Shown: in pieces, positions 17,253 to 25,273 of the stretch
How positions within the stretch are numbered: the stretch's first letter is position 1
How the letters are laid out: every line of letters begins with the position of its first letter
Assembly (NCBI RefSeq): GCF_004916975.1
Contig: NZ_STGQ01000001.1
Coordinates: 1,760,993 to 1,824,992 of the forward strand
DNA length: 64,000 bases
From: Paenibacillus dokdonensis
GTDB taxonomy: Bacteria; Bacillota; Bacilli; Paenibacillales; Paenibacillaceae
Reading direction: 5' to 3'
Notes under the pieces: generated by a model
What the model was told of the DNA's origin: nothing
Seen by the model: only the letters and a program-made list of their open reading frames with translations
Database searches by the model: none
Position numbers and translations under genes: made by a program

Positions 17253-18251
17253 ATGAAACGAATTGATGTACTTGATTATTTGCGGGGATTTGCCCTGATC
17301 GGCATTGTGTTTATTAATATTTTTCAGATGATACCCTATATCCATGTGCCCCCGGAATACGGTTTTTGGAGCGATATGGAGCAGGCAGTGCTAAAGTTCA
17401 TTCATTATGCGGTGTTTGAGCGGTTTTACACGATATTCAGCTTCTTGTTTGGCATTGGATTCTACTTATTCATCTCTCGCGCAAGGGCGAGAGGTGATAG
17501 AGCTTATCTTCTGTTTACACGCAGACTCCTGATCCTTTTGATCTTTGGCTTCATCCATCACCAATTTCAACCTGGGGAAACATTAACCGTATATGCCATT
17601 CTGGGATTTCTTCTTCTTCCTTTATATCAACTAAAGCCCACAATAAATCTTGCTTTGGGACTCATCTTACTAGTCTCTATTGTTTGGCTCGGACCCATCG
17701 GCATGAGTCTCAGTATGTTCATGTTGGGCTTGTGGGCAGGGCAATGCGAGATATTCGAACATGTGGCGCAATATAAAAAGAGATGGATTTTCGTCCAAGT
17801 GGTTTCGCTTATTCTCATCCCGCTCGGGTTATGGGCGCAAAATGAAATCATCAATCGAACAGGCCTACTGGATGCTGGAATGGCCGCCGGCGGATTGGTG
17901 GAAGATGTACTTTACGTCACCACGCTCACATTGCTGCTCCAGTATCCTTGTATGAAAAAGTGGCTTATGCCAATGAGCAAGCTTGGACGAATGGCGCTGA
18001 CCAACTACATCATGCAGACCGTTCTGATTTTAACCATGGATGCGATGCTGGATCTAAGCAATCATGCTTATTACTTGATTTTGGCTATGATGGCAACTGA
18101 GATTTTAATGTTCCAAATGATTTTCAGCGTGATGTGGCTGAACCGCTTTGCCATGGGGCCTTTGGAATGGATATGGCGAATCGGAACCTATGGCAAAATT
18201 CCGGATCATTACAAGCAAAAAACAAGTGAATTCAAGGAGATGAGTCTATAG
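17253..18251 (+). CDS. DUF418 family membrane protein, YeiB-like
   Basis: 332 residues with about eight predicted membrane helices. The N-terminus RIDVLDYLRGFALIGIVFIN and the late motif LGRMALTNYIMQT are hallmarks of the YeiB/DUF418 family, related to membrane acyltransferases; the function is not established. It starts 15 bp after the Bce permease with AAGGAAGGGAG as ribosome site, so it could be the last gene of that operon. Confidence 0.85.
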   Translation: MKRIDVLDYLRGFALIGIVFINIFQMIPYIHVPPEYGFWSDMEQAVLKFIHYAVFERFYTIFSFLFGIGFYLFISRARARGDRAYLLFTRRLLILLIFGFIHHQFQPGETLTVYAILGFLLLPLYQLKPTINLALGLILLVSIVWLGPIGMSLSMFMLGLWAGQCEIFEHVAQYKKRWIFVQVVSLILIPLGLWAQNEIINRTGLLDAGMAAGGLVEDVLYVTTLTLLLQYPCMKKWLMPMSKLGRMALTNYIMQTVLILTMDAMLDLSNHAYYLILAMMATEILMFQMIFSVMWLNRFAMGPLEWIWRIGTYGKIPDHYKQKTSEFKEMSL

Positions 18252-18365
18252 GCTGAGTTCCGCCATGTTGAAAATATGCCTGCTCTCCGCTAATCTTAGA
18301 TCATATCTCTGGCATTTTTATGGATAACCATCATGGATGTACAGAGAACAAGCGGAGGGTATGGC

Positions 18366-19838
18366 ATGAGAATCAGCTTAAAATGGAAATTCACCGGCTT
18401 TCTTGCGGTGTTGCTTATATTTGCGATTGGTTTGCTGAGCTTCCTTATATTGCAAGGAATAACCAGCAATCAGAAGCAGCAGATGGAACAAAGCATGGAG
18501 CAGCAGGCTGATGTGGCTTCGGACCGCATCCGTCAGCTGTTTGTGACAGGGACCCGGGTGGATGCAGCAACATTCATGCGTTTACAGGGCCCTGCTTTGG
18601 CGCGTGAACTGGGGAATGTCAGCGGTATGAGAGTTATTTTGTATGATGCAAAGGGCAATGAGACCGGGGATTCATTGGTTATGGCCGAAAAACCGGATAT
18701 CCGGCAAGCTCTGCAATACGCACTAACCAATAAAATTGCATATGAAATTCATGGGGATGTCCTTGAGTACCTGTCTCCGGTTCAGAGTGATCAGGAGCAG
18801 CTGGGGGTTGTTCATTTTCAGTCATCGGTCAGCAGCCAGCATACGTTTTACCGTAGTATTCAGCGGCTCTTTTGGATTGCTGGCGCAGTCGTTTTGGGTA
18901 TTTCGTTCATCATTGGCTTAATCTATATGAATAGGCAGGCCAATGACATTCACCGACTTAAAAAGGCAACGGACCGGATTCGCCAAGGGGAGTATCTGGA
19001 AAAGCCCAGCTTACGGCGGAATGATGAGCTCGGGGAGCTGAGCAGCGGTATCTTTGATATGAACGAGGCCATTCAGGCGAATGTGTTTTCTTTGCAGGAG
19101 GAACAGGAAAAGCTGCTTCAAACCCTCGAAAAGCTGCAGCAGCTGGAAAAACAGCAAAAGGACTTCATCCATAATATCAGTCACGAATTCAAGACGCCGC
19201 TGACTTCCATTCGGGCATATGCCGATCTTCTGCACATGTATCCCGACGATCCGAAGCTCATTCAGGACGCATACGAATCGATTACCAAAGAAGCAAGCCG
19301 GCTTTATGATCTTGTTGAACGGGTTCTTCATCTAGCTGCCTCGGAAAAATATGAGTTTGATCATCATCCGGAAGAGGTGGAGCTTCAAGTATTACTGGCC
19401 GATATCATCTCACGGATGAAAGGCAAAGCGGATCAGTTCGATATCACCCTGTATGAGCAGCTCCAGCTGGCGCGAATCATCGGAGACCGCAACAATCTGA
19501 CTCATATTTTCATCAATTTGCTCGATAATGCCATTAAATATAATGTTGCCAAGGGTTCGGTAACGATTTCAAACCAGATAGTCGGTCAGTACGTAGAGGT
19601 GCGTTTTCATGACACGGGTGTAGGTATTCCGGAAAACATGAGGGATCTTATCTTCGAACCGTTCTACACGGTTAATCATGACCGGGCCCGGAAATCCGGG
19701 GGAAGCGGCCTTGGACTGGCTTTGGTCAATCAGCTGACGAAGCAAAATCATGGCGTTATAAAAGTGGAAAGCCCATCGGAAGGCACAGGTGCGGAATTTA
19801 TCGTTACATTTCCGTTGATTTCCGCAAAAAGTTTATAA
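18366..19838 (+). CDS. sensor histidine kinase without adjacent response regulator
   Basis: 490 residues: membrane helix near 8-30, an extracellular sensor of about 130 residues, a second helix near 165-185, HAMP, a coiled linker, then the dimerisation/His motif HNISHEFKTPLTSIRAY near 275 and the ATPase domain with FINLLDNAIKYN, DTGVGIP and SGGSGLGLAL. ATG 18366 follows GGAGGG; an ATG 33 bases upstream lacks a ribosome site. Unusually, the gene upstream is DUF418 and the genes downstream are lipoproteins, with no regulator beside it. Its partner must be elsewhere. Confidence 0.9.
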   Translation: MRISLKWKFTGFLAVLLIFAIGLLSFLILQGITSNQKQQMEQSMEQQADVASDRIRQLFVTGTRVDAATFMRLQGPALARELGNVSGMRVILYDAKGNETGDSLVMAEKPDIRQALQYALTNKIAYEIHGDVLEYLSPVQSDQEQLGVVHFQSSVSSQHTFYRSIQRLFWIAGAVVLGISFIIGLIYMNRQANDIHRLKKATDRIRQGEYLEKPSLRRNDELGELSSGIFDMNEAIQANVFSLQEEQEKLLQTLEKLQQLEKQQKDFIHNISHEFKTPLTSIRAYADLLHMYPDDPKLIQDAYESITKEASRLYDLVERVLHLAASEKYEFDHHPEEVELQVLLADIISRMKGKADQFDITLYEQLQLARIIGDRNNLTHIFINLLDNAIKYNVAKGSVTISNQIVGQYVEVRFHDTGVGIPENMRDLIFEPFYTVNHDRARKSGGSGLGLALVNQLTKQNHGVIKVESPSEGTGAEFIVTFPLISAKSL

Positions 19839-19949
19839 GTTGGAAACATTTCGATAACTTTTAGAAATCATTGTTCCCTATACTCAAATACAGAAAGAGG
19901 TTCAGATTTGCGTAAATCCGCAGTTAGCGAGAAGGAGGGAGCCGCATTG

Positions 19950-21056
19950 ATGACACACAGATGGCGAAATAAACTAGGCTTTGCGGCGATGGCTGTCATG
20001 ATTGCTGTGGTGACTGGATGCAGCGGTACCGGGAGCGAGAAAGTGACAGTCAAGAATCCTCCGGTTCGTGAAACAGGTGGCAAAGTAGAGCTGGAACGGA
20101 TTGACCGGCAGAGTGATTCCTATGGTCTTGCATGGTTGTCGGATTCCGAAATCATCAGTACCAAAGCGCCAAAATGGATGGAGGGAGATCTGTACGTTCA
20201 TTCTCTCGTCAAGGAAAAAGATCCGGACAGGAAGCTTGGAGTTCAGCATGCCTTGACGGTCAATTCATCTCCGCAGCAGTCGTATTTGTTCATCAGTAAC
20301 CGGATGGAGGCATCGATCTTAAATCTGGCGGATGGGAAGGAAACGCCTCTGGATGTTAGCGACGGAACATATTCCATCTTAAATGGTGATGTGCGAGGCG
20401 CATGGGTCGAGGAAAAGGCGTACGTGTTCGCGGCAGCATACGGACTCAGTGTGGCTGGAACCAATGGAAAGGTGACACCCATCCTCAAGATGAAGGATCA
20501 GCAGAGCGTCATGAAAGTCGAAGCTTTCTCAGATCCATCCGATCCCAATCGGTTTACGGTATACTTCTTGGATTCGTCAGATGCACTCTACAAGCTTAAG
20601 GTCGCCAATGGACAATTTAATCGTCCGGCGGCTGAAGCTGACCCGGAGCTGGTTCGGAAAAATATAGCGGATTTCTCGATCTCACCGGATGGAGCCGACC
20701 TGGCTCTTGTTGAAGAAACCGGGAATAACAAGAATACAGTCTATTTGATTCCGGCCGGCAAACCTGGAAAAGAGACCAAGCTGGCTGAGGGCCGCCTTGC
20801 CAGACAAATGTCATGGTCGCCGGACGGATCCAAGCTTGCCTATTCATTGTTTAACCTTGAACGGGGTGGCTCCGGATTGTATGTTATGGATACGTTGACA
20901 GGCCATATGACATTGGTGTCCTTATATCCGAACCTGCAAAGTCTTCTCGTATGGAGTCCGGATGGAAATCAGCTGATGATGAGCCAGGAAAATCCGGAGA
21001 TGAATCTGACCACAACCCATACCAAGCTGATGACCGAAATCTACCGGTTCAAGTAA
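19950..21056 (+). CDS. lipoprotein with beta-propeller-like (TolB/WD40-type) repeats
   Basis: 368 residues. The signal peptide ends in a lipobox (VVTGC, Cys24). The mature part contains repeated motifs such as FSISPDGADLALV, MSWSPDGSKLAYSL and LVWSPDGNQLMMSQ, typical of TolB/PD40 beta-propeller blades. AAGGAGGGAG lies nine bases before ATG 19950; the preceding TTG is an alternative. The substrate is unknown. Directly after the lipid-anchored Cys it has VTVKNPPV, echoed by VTVQNPV in the next lipoprotein. The surrounding orphan kinase suggests an envelope sensing role (inference). Confidence 0.75.
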   Translation: MTHRWRNKLGFAAMAVMIAVVTGCSGTGSEKVTVKNPPVRETGGKVELERIDRQSDSYGLAWLSDSEIISTKAPKWMEGDLYVHSLVKEKDPDRKLGVQHALTVNSSPQQSYLFISNRMEASILNLADGKETPLDVSDGTYSILNGDVRGAWVEEKAYVFAAAYGLSVAGTNGKVTPILKMKDQQSVMKVEAFSDPSDPNRFTVYFLDSSDALYKLKVANGQFNRPAAEADPELVRKNIADFSISPDGADLALVEETGNNKNTVYLIPAGKPGKETKLAEGRLARQMSWSPDGSKLAYSLFNLERGGSGLYVMDTLTGHMTLVSLYPNLQSLLVWSPDGNQLMMSQENPEMNLTTTHTKLMTEIYRFK

Positions 21057-21076
21057 TTGAGATATAGAGAGGGGCA

Positions 21077-22075
21077 ATGATTCGGATGAAGAAATCAATT
21101 ATGTTGCTGCTGGCACTCGCGACTGCAATTGCTGTTACGGGCTGCGGCAAGCAAAAAGATGTTACGGTACAGAATCCGGTTAAACAGGATGGGCAAAAGG
21201 AAAATGGATCTCCGCAGCCTGAAAACACTACTAAAGACACATTGGAGAAGTTCAAGCTGTTGACCTCACAGGCGAAGGATGCGGGAGAGGTTATTCAATA
21301 TTTAGATTCCAATCTGCCAAAAGCGACACCGGAGCAGGCAGATCGATTATTTCTGGAGCTTGAGACGTTTTATGACCGTTATTTGCCAAGCCTCAATGAT
21401 AATTTCAGCGCGATGCTGTCCAAGCCGGAAACGATGCAGAAAATGAATGAAGAAATAGGTTATCCGATGGATATTAACAACATTAAAGATGACGATACGC
21501 TAAAACAGTGGCTGCTGGATCAGCAGGCAGGGGGGCTTGCGCTGGGGAATACGGAAGGCGAGTTCTTTTGGAAAGTTGATTATAAGGCGCTGCAGAAATA
21601 CAGTAAATACTTATCAAACGACATCAAGAGCTATATAACGCTAAAGACCCAGGAGACGGAACAAAGCTATATCAGCGATGGAGCGATCGCCATCACAAGA
21701 GAAGAACTGGGAGACCGGATATTAAAAGCGGAGTATTATCTGGTTGAAAACCCGGACGGTCTTAAAAATAAAGACGTGCTGAAGATATACAAAGATTATT
21801 TGAACGCTTACCTGACAGACTACCGTTATGAAGCAATCGATGACAAGACCCTGAAGCTCTTGCCCGCGGTTAAAAAGAGTTATCAAAAATTTGTCAGCGA
21901 GCATCCGGAATCTAAGACAACGATACTGGTCAAAAAGTATCTCGAAGTCATCGAAAAAAACAAGGATGTTATTTACGAAAAAGGAACGGACAGCATTCAA
22001 GGTCCACTGAAAGCAGATATTCAATCCTTCTGGGATTCCATCGATCTGAAGGTCGACAGTCTGTTTGTCTCCTAA
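21077..22075 (+). CDS. uncharacterised lipoprotein
   Basis: 332 residues, of no family recognised here. It has a lipoprotein signal (VTGC), a polar linker with VTVQNPVKQDG, then a charged, probably alpha-helical domain rich in Asp, Glu, Lys and Tyr. It begins 20 bp after the beta-propeller lipoprotein and ends before a terminator, so the two are co-transcribed, perhaps with the kinase. ATG 21077 and ATG 21086 are both possible; GAGAGGGG is very close to the first. Confidence 0.7.
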   Translation: MIRMKKSIMLLLALATAIAVTGCGKQKDVTVQNPVKQDGQKENGSPQPENTTKDTLEKFKLLTSQAKDAGEVIQYLDSNLPKATPEQADRLFLELETFYDRYLPSLNDNFSAMLSKPETMQKMNEEIGYPMDINNIKDDDTLKQWLLDQQAGGLALGNTEGEFFWKVDYKALQKYSKYLSNDIKSYITLKTQETEQSYISDGAIAITREELGDRILKAEYYLVENPDGLKNKDVLKIYKDYLNAYLTDYRYEAIDDKTLKLLPAVKKSYQKFVSEHPESKTTILVKKYLEVIEKNKDVIYEKGTDSIQGPLKADIQSFWDSIDLKVDSLFVS

Positions 22076-22086
22076 AATCAAAAGAC

Positions 22087-22132
22087 GCTGTCTTATAAGT
22101 GGATTTCTCACGACAGAGACAGCTCAATTTTT
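22087..22132 (+). terminator. probable terminator of the lipoprotein genes
   Basis: GCTGTCT (22087-22093) and AGACAGC (22117-22123) form a 7-bp stem with a long loop, followed by TCAATTTTT. Confidence 0.5.
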
Positions 22133-22157
22133 ATTATAGGAACCGAAAAATCTCAGC

Positions 22158-22196
22158 AAAGGAGCGATTCTCCCGTTATTGGAGAATCGCTCCTTT
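22158..22196. repeat. perfect 16-bp hairpin beside the transposase relic
   Basis: AAAGGAGCGATTCTCC (22158-22173) pairs perfectly with GGAGAATCGCTCCTTT (22181-22196) around a 7-base loop. It overlaps the end of a transposase C-terminal relic on the minus strand and probably belonged to that element as its terminator. Confidence 0.6.
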
Positions 22197-22313
22197 ACGC
22201 TTTTGCTCTACTGTGGCTTGCTTCAGCATATTATGGGCAAGCGAAAGCCAGCCGACCTCATGCGCCACTTTTTCCATGCCGCGAAGCAGAAATCGCCGGA
22301 AGCCCCGGTTGTT
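22176..22313 (-). pseudogene. IS1182-type transposase relic, last ~45 codons
   Basis: On the minus strand, codons from 22313 down to the TAA at 22176 encode NNRGFRRFLLRGMEKV followed by AHEVGWLSLAHNMLKQ. This is the C-terminal signature of IS1182-family transposases as known from the family. An in-frame TAG immediately precedes it and the catalytic domain is absent, so this is only the 3' end of an old insertion. Confidence 0.7.
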
Positions 22314-22329
22314 CTACGATTGTCCTTTC

Positions 22330-22700
22330 TGCCGCTTTTGTACAACGTTCCTTTAGGAAGCAATCGTCATAGGAGCTGAAGTTTTCTTTTTTTGTGTTTC
22401 TTTGAAGATTGTAGATCCTTTTCCGCTTAAACAGCGGAGAGGACGAACTGATTGTGGAAAAGCGGCAGCGGTCGCCTTGGTCTCCGGATTTTCTCCGTAG
22501 AGGAGAATGAAAAAAATCTGGAGAGCACAGCGATTGGAACAACGGTCCGTTCACGCAGCGTCCACTCCAAGTGCTTACGTACATCCTACTCAAAAAACAG
22601 GGGTGTTCGCCATTTCATGGCTTATAGGACACCACCTTTTTGTCGTGCCAATCCATGCTGCGCCTCAGAAAAAAAGCAGGTGACATGGGCTAGAATTCCC
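22330..22700. other. non-coding stretch with several small inverted repeats
   Basis: No convincing gene on either strand: the open frames here have no ribosome sites and look random. Small hairpins are present, such as CCGCT-AGCGG near 22428 and CTCC-GGAG near 22494. It follows the transposase relic and may be the remaining part of the insertion, a dispersed repeat or an RNA. Nothing more can be said from one copy. Confidence 0.4.
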
Positions 22701-22705
22701 TTGAA

Positions 22706-22734
22706 ATGACTTCATACTGCAATCTATGTATAAT
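22706..22734 (+). promoter_or_regulatory. sigma-A promoter of the ABC exporter
   Basis: ATGACT at 22706-22711, 17-bp spacer, TATAAT at 22729-22734, 55 bp before the start codon. Confidence 0.5.
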
Positions 22735-22789
22735 CGGGTAAGATAAGATGTTTAGATAACAAGAATATATGGATAGGAGATTTTAATAA

Positions 22790-24553
22790 ATGAAAGAAGG
22801 TCATCAAAAAGGGAACTGGAAAGCGTTTATTCTCTTGGTCCGGCAAACCAAGCCTTCTATCTGGATGCTTTCCGTTGCTGTTACGCTGAGTATTATCTCC
22901 ACCTTGGTCAGTCTAGTGGTACCGCTGTTTACGAAAGGGCTGGTGGACAGCTTTACGGTAGACAGCATCAAGCCTTCCCAGATTGTTATGCTGGTTGTGA
23001 GCTTCATTATTTCCGCTATTTCCGGCGGTATATCGATTTATCTGCTGAACCGGCTCGGACAGGAGGTTGTGGCCAAGCTCCGCGACCGTTTATGGAAAAA
23101 GCTGCTTAAGCTGACGATTCCCTACTATGACAACCACCGTACTGGGGATACGATCAGCCGGATGACCAATGACACAGCCGTGCTTAAAGGTCTTGTATCC
23201 GAGCATGTAACGGGGTTTTTTAACGGTGTTATTTCCATGGTCGGGGCTATTGTCATCTTGCTGCTCCTGGACTGGAAAATGACGCTGATCATTCTTGCGG
23301 CGATTCCTGTCACGGCGGCAGTGCTGGTTCCTCTGGGCCGGATGATGCTCCAGATTTCACGCCGTTTGCAGGATGAGACGGCTGATTTTACAACGATACT
23401 CAACCAGGTTCTCTCTGAAATCCGGCTTGTCAAAGCTTCGAACGCGGAAGAACGGGAGACGGGAATTGGCCAAAAAGCCATTGCAGGTCTGCTCAAGCTG
23501 GGAATACGCGAAGGCAAAATTCAGGCTTTTATCGGTCCGATCATTTCTTTTGTCATGATGGGGCTTATGGTGCTTATTATTGGCTATGGCGGCATGAGAG
23601 TTTCCACCGGAGCGCTTTCTGCGGGTGATCTAGTAGCATTTATTCTTTATTTGGTGCAGATTATCATGCCGATGAACCAGATTACCGTGTTCTTCACCCA
23701 GCTGCAAAAATCTGTCGGTGCTACAGAACGCATCGTGAGCATATTGGAAGACCGGCAAGAAAATGTATCGGAAGGCAAAACACTCTCCGGACCGATTCAG
23801 ACGATTCAGCTGGAAAACGTTCATTTTTCTTATGAAAAAGGCGATACCGTCCTGCATGATATCAGCTTCAAGCTGGAACCCGGTAAAGTAACGGCTGTTG
23901 TAGGTCCGAGCGGTGGCGGTAAAACAACACTCTTTTCCATTATTGAACGTTTCTATCTTCCTGACAGCGGAATCATCCGTGTTGGCGGGCTGGATGTCAG
24001 CGGATATTCATTGGAATCCTGGCGCAGACAAATCGGCTATGTTCCACAGGAGAGCCCGATTATTGCAGGGACAATCCGAGATAATATATGCTATGGCATG
24101 GAGCGGGAGGTTGCCGACGAGGAAGTTCAACGGGCAGCACATATGGCATATGCCGATATTTTTATTGAGGATCTACCGGAAGGGTACCAAACCGAGGTAG
24201 GTGAGCGCGGGATCAAGCTGTCTGGAGGACAGCGCCAGCGGATCTCGATTGCCCGGGCGCTCTTGCGAAATCCGCAAATTTTGATGCTGGACGAAGCGAC
24301 TTCGAGTCTGGACAGCCAATCAGAGGTTTTCGTACAGAAGGCTCTGCAGAACTTGATGAAAGGCCGTACCACACTTGTCATAGCCCACCGCTTGTCTACG
24401 GTTGTTGATGCAGATCAGATCCTATTTATTGAAAAGGGGCATATCACCGGTGTGGGAACGCATCACGAGCTGGTTGACAGCCATCATATGTACCGGGAGT
24501 TTGCCAATCAGCAGCTTCGTATTGCAGATTCTTCCACACAAGCGGGAGTCTGA
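22790..24553 (+). CDS. ABC multidrug exporter half-transporter, BmrA/MsbA type
   Basis: 587 residues. The N-terminal domain of about 320 residues has six membrane helices and the coupling-helix motif YYDNHRTGDTISRMTNDTA. The ATPase domain has Walker A GPSGGGKTT near 373, the signature LSGGQRQRISIARALL near 478 and Walker B ILMLDEATSSLDS, then the H-loop LVIAHRLSTV. A single fused subunit works as a homodimer and exports drugs or lipids. GGATAGGAGA gives the start. It is transcribed alone from its own promoter. Confidence 0.92.
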   Translation: MKEGHQKGNWKAFILLVRQTKPSIWMLSVAVTLSIISTLVSLVVPLFTKGLVDSFTVDSIKPSQIVMLVVSFIISAISGGISIYLLNRLGQEVVAKLRDRLWKKLLKLTIPYYDNHRTGDTISRMTNDTAVLKGLVSEHVTGFFNGVISMVGAIVILLLLDWKMTLIILAAIPVTAAVLVPLGRMMLQISRRLQDETADFTTILNQVLSEIRLVKASNAEERETGIGQKAIAGLLKLGIREGKIQAFIGPIISFVMMGLMVLIIGYGGMRVSTGALSAGDLVAFILYLVQIIMPMNQITVFFTQLQKSVGATERIVSILEDRQENVSEGKTLSGPIQTIQLENVHFSYEKGDTVLHDISFKLEPGKVTAVVGPSGGGKTTLFSIIERFYLPDSGIIRVGGLDVSGYSLESWRRQIGYVPQESPIIAGTIRDNICYGMEREVADEEVQRAAHMAYADIFIEDLPEGYQTEVGERGIKLSGGQRQRISIARALLRNPQILMLDEATSSLDSQSEVFVQKALQNLMKGRTTLVIAHRLSTVVDADQILFIEKGHITGVGTHHELVDSHHMYREFANQQLRIADSSTQAGV

Positions 24554-24559
24554 TCAATA

Positions 24560-24588
24560 TTGACTTTTAAGTAAACAACCTCTATAAT
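24560..24588 (+). promoter_or_regulatory. strong sigma-A promoter of the rhodanese-like gene
   Basis: TTGACT at 24560-24565, exactly 17 bp spacer, TATAAT at 24583-24588. Confidence 0.75.
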
Positions 24589-24593
24589 CTATT

Positions 24594-24611
24594 CATACCC
24601 CGCAGGGTATG
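24594..24611. promoter_or_regulatory. CsoR/CstR-like operator over the transcription start
   Basis: CATACCC CGCA GGGTATG is a perfect 7-bp inverted repeat of C-tract and G-tract type, the form recognised by the CsoR/CstR/RcnR repressor family. It lies six bases after the -10 element of a promoter for a rhodanese-like gene. CstR represses rhodanese-type genes in response to persulfide, which fits. No csoR or cstR gene is in the window. Confidence 0.6.
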
Positions 24612-24702
24612 TGGGAAAATTCCAAGTCGAAAGCATCGACCATGAAGCTCTTTAATAAAATATAGTTAAACAAGACATATATTCGAGGAGGTACCTACAC
24701 TC

Positions 24703-25086
24703 ATGCTGTGGTTGTTGTTAGCTGTCCTCGCAGCAGTGGTGGCCTGGTGGGCTGTGCGGGAAATCTCGCCGGTCAATGGGCTGACCTTCGTGAGTCCGGA
24801 AGAACTGCGCGGACCCGATACAGAAGGACATGAGATGCAAATGCTCGATGTTAGAGATGCTGTGGATTATATTCAGCATCATGTCCCCGGGGCGATCAAT
24901 ATCTCGATGGGGCGATTGCCATATGTGCACAAAACACAGTTGGCGTCTGAAGAACCCATACTCATTTTGGCTGAGAACAGCCGCCAGACCAAAAAAGCGG
25001 CACGTATGCTGAAGCGTTACGGTTTTCTGCGGTTATATGCACCCCAAAGTGGAAAAGGAGCCTATGGCTGCGGTGTTTGCTGTTAA
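24703..25086 (+). CDS. membrane-anchored rhodanese-like domain protein, degenerate active site
   Basis: 127 residues: an N-terminal membrane helix (about 2-20) then a rhodanese fold with the substrate-loop motif MLDVRDAVDYIQHHVPGAIN near residues 47-66. In active rhodaneses a Cys sits at the start of the CxxGxRS loop; here the loop reads LAENSRQTKKA, with no Cys. Three Cys instead lie at the extreme C-terminus (GCGVCC). It may therefore be a binding or sulfur-relay protein rather than a normal sulfurtransferase. CGAGGAGG supports the ATG. Its upstream operator suggests control by a sulfide or copper sensor. Confidence 0.8.
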   Translation: MLWLLLAVLAAVVAWWAVREISPVNGLTFVSPEELRGPDTEGHEMQMLDVRDAVDYIQHHVPGAINISMGRLPYVHKTQLASEEPILILAENSRQTKKAARMLKRYGFLRLYAPQSGKGAYGCGVCC

Positions 25087-25204
25087 AAAGCAGGCCGCAG
25101 AGCATCTGATGAATAGTCGCTAATGTGATCCAAATTGGCAAGAGTGCCGCTGATATCAATTACCGGTTGATCCATTGCATTGAGAGCAGCCGTAGATCTG
25201 TTTA
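25083..25204 (-). other. short minus-strand open stretch, possible relic
   Basis: The minus strand encodes a protein-like sequence with MDQPVIDISGTLANLDHISD ending at TAA 25083-25085, which overlaps the rhodanese stop. There is no ribosome site and only about 38 codons. It could be the tail of a lost gene or chance. Confidence 0.18.
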
Positions 25205-25221
25205 GTTAATCAATAAAAGAA

Positions 25222-25247
25222 CCTGGCAAACTGCGCCAGGTTTTTTT
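25222..25247. terminator. bidirectional intrinsic terminator
   Basis: CCTGGC (25222-25227) and GCCAGG (25235-25240) followed by seven T on the plus strand and an A/T-rich flank on the minus strand. It separates two convergent genes. Confidence 0.8.
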
Positions 25248-25273
25248 ATTGAAGCTATATTTCGGTTTGAAAT

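Noticed and set aside
22452..22709. 85-codon frame between transposase relic and ABC exporter
   Set aside because: Unusual composition, no ribosome site, and no homologue family recognised; treated as non-coding.
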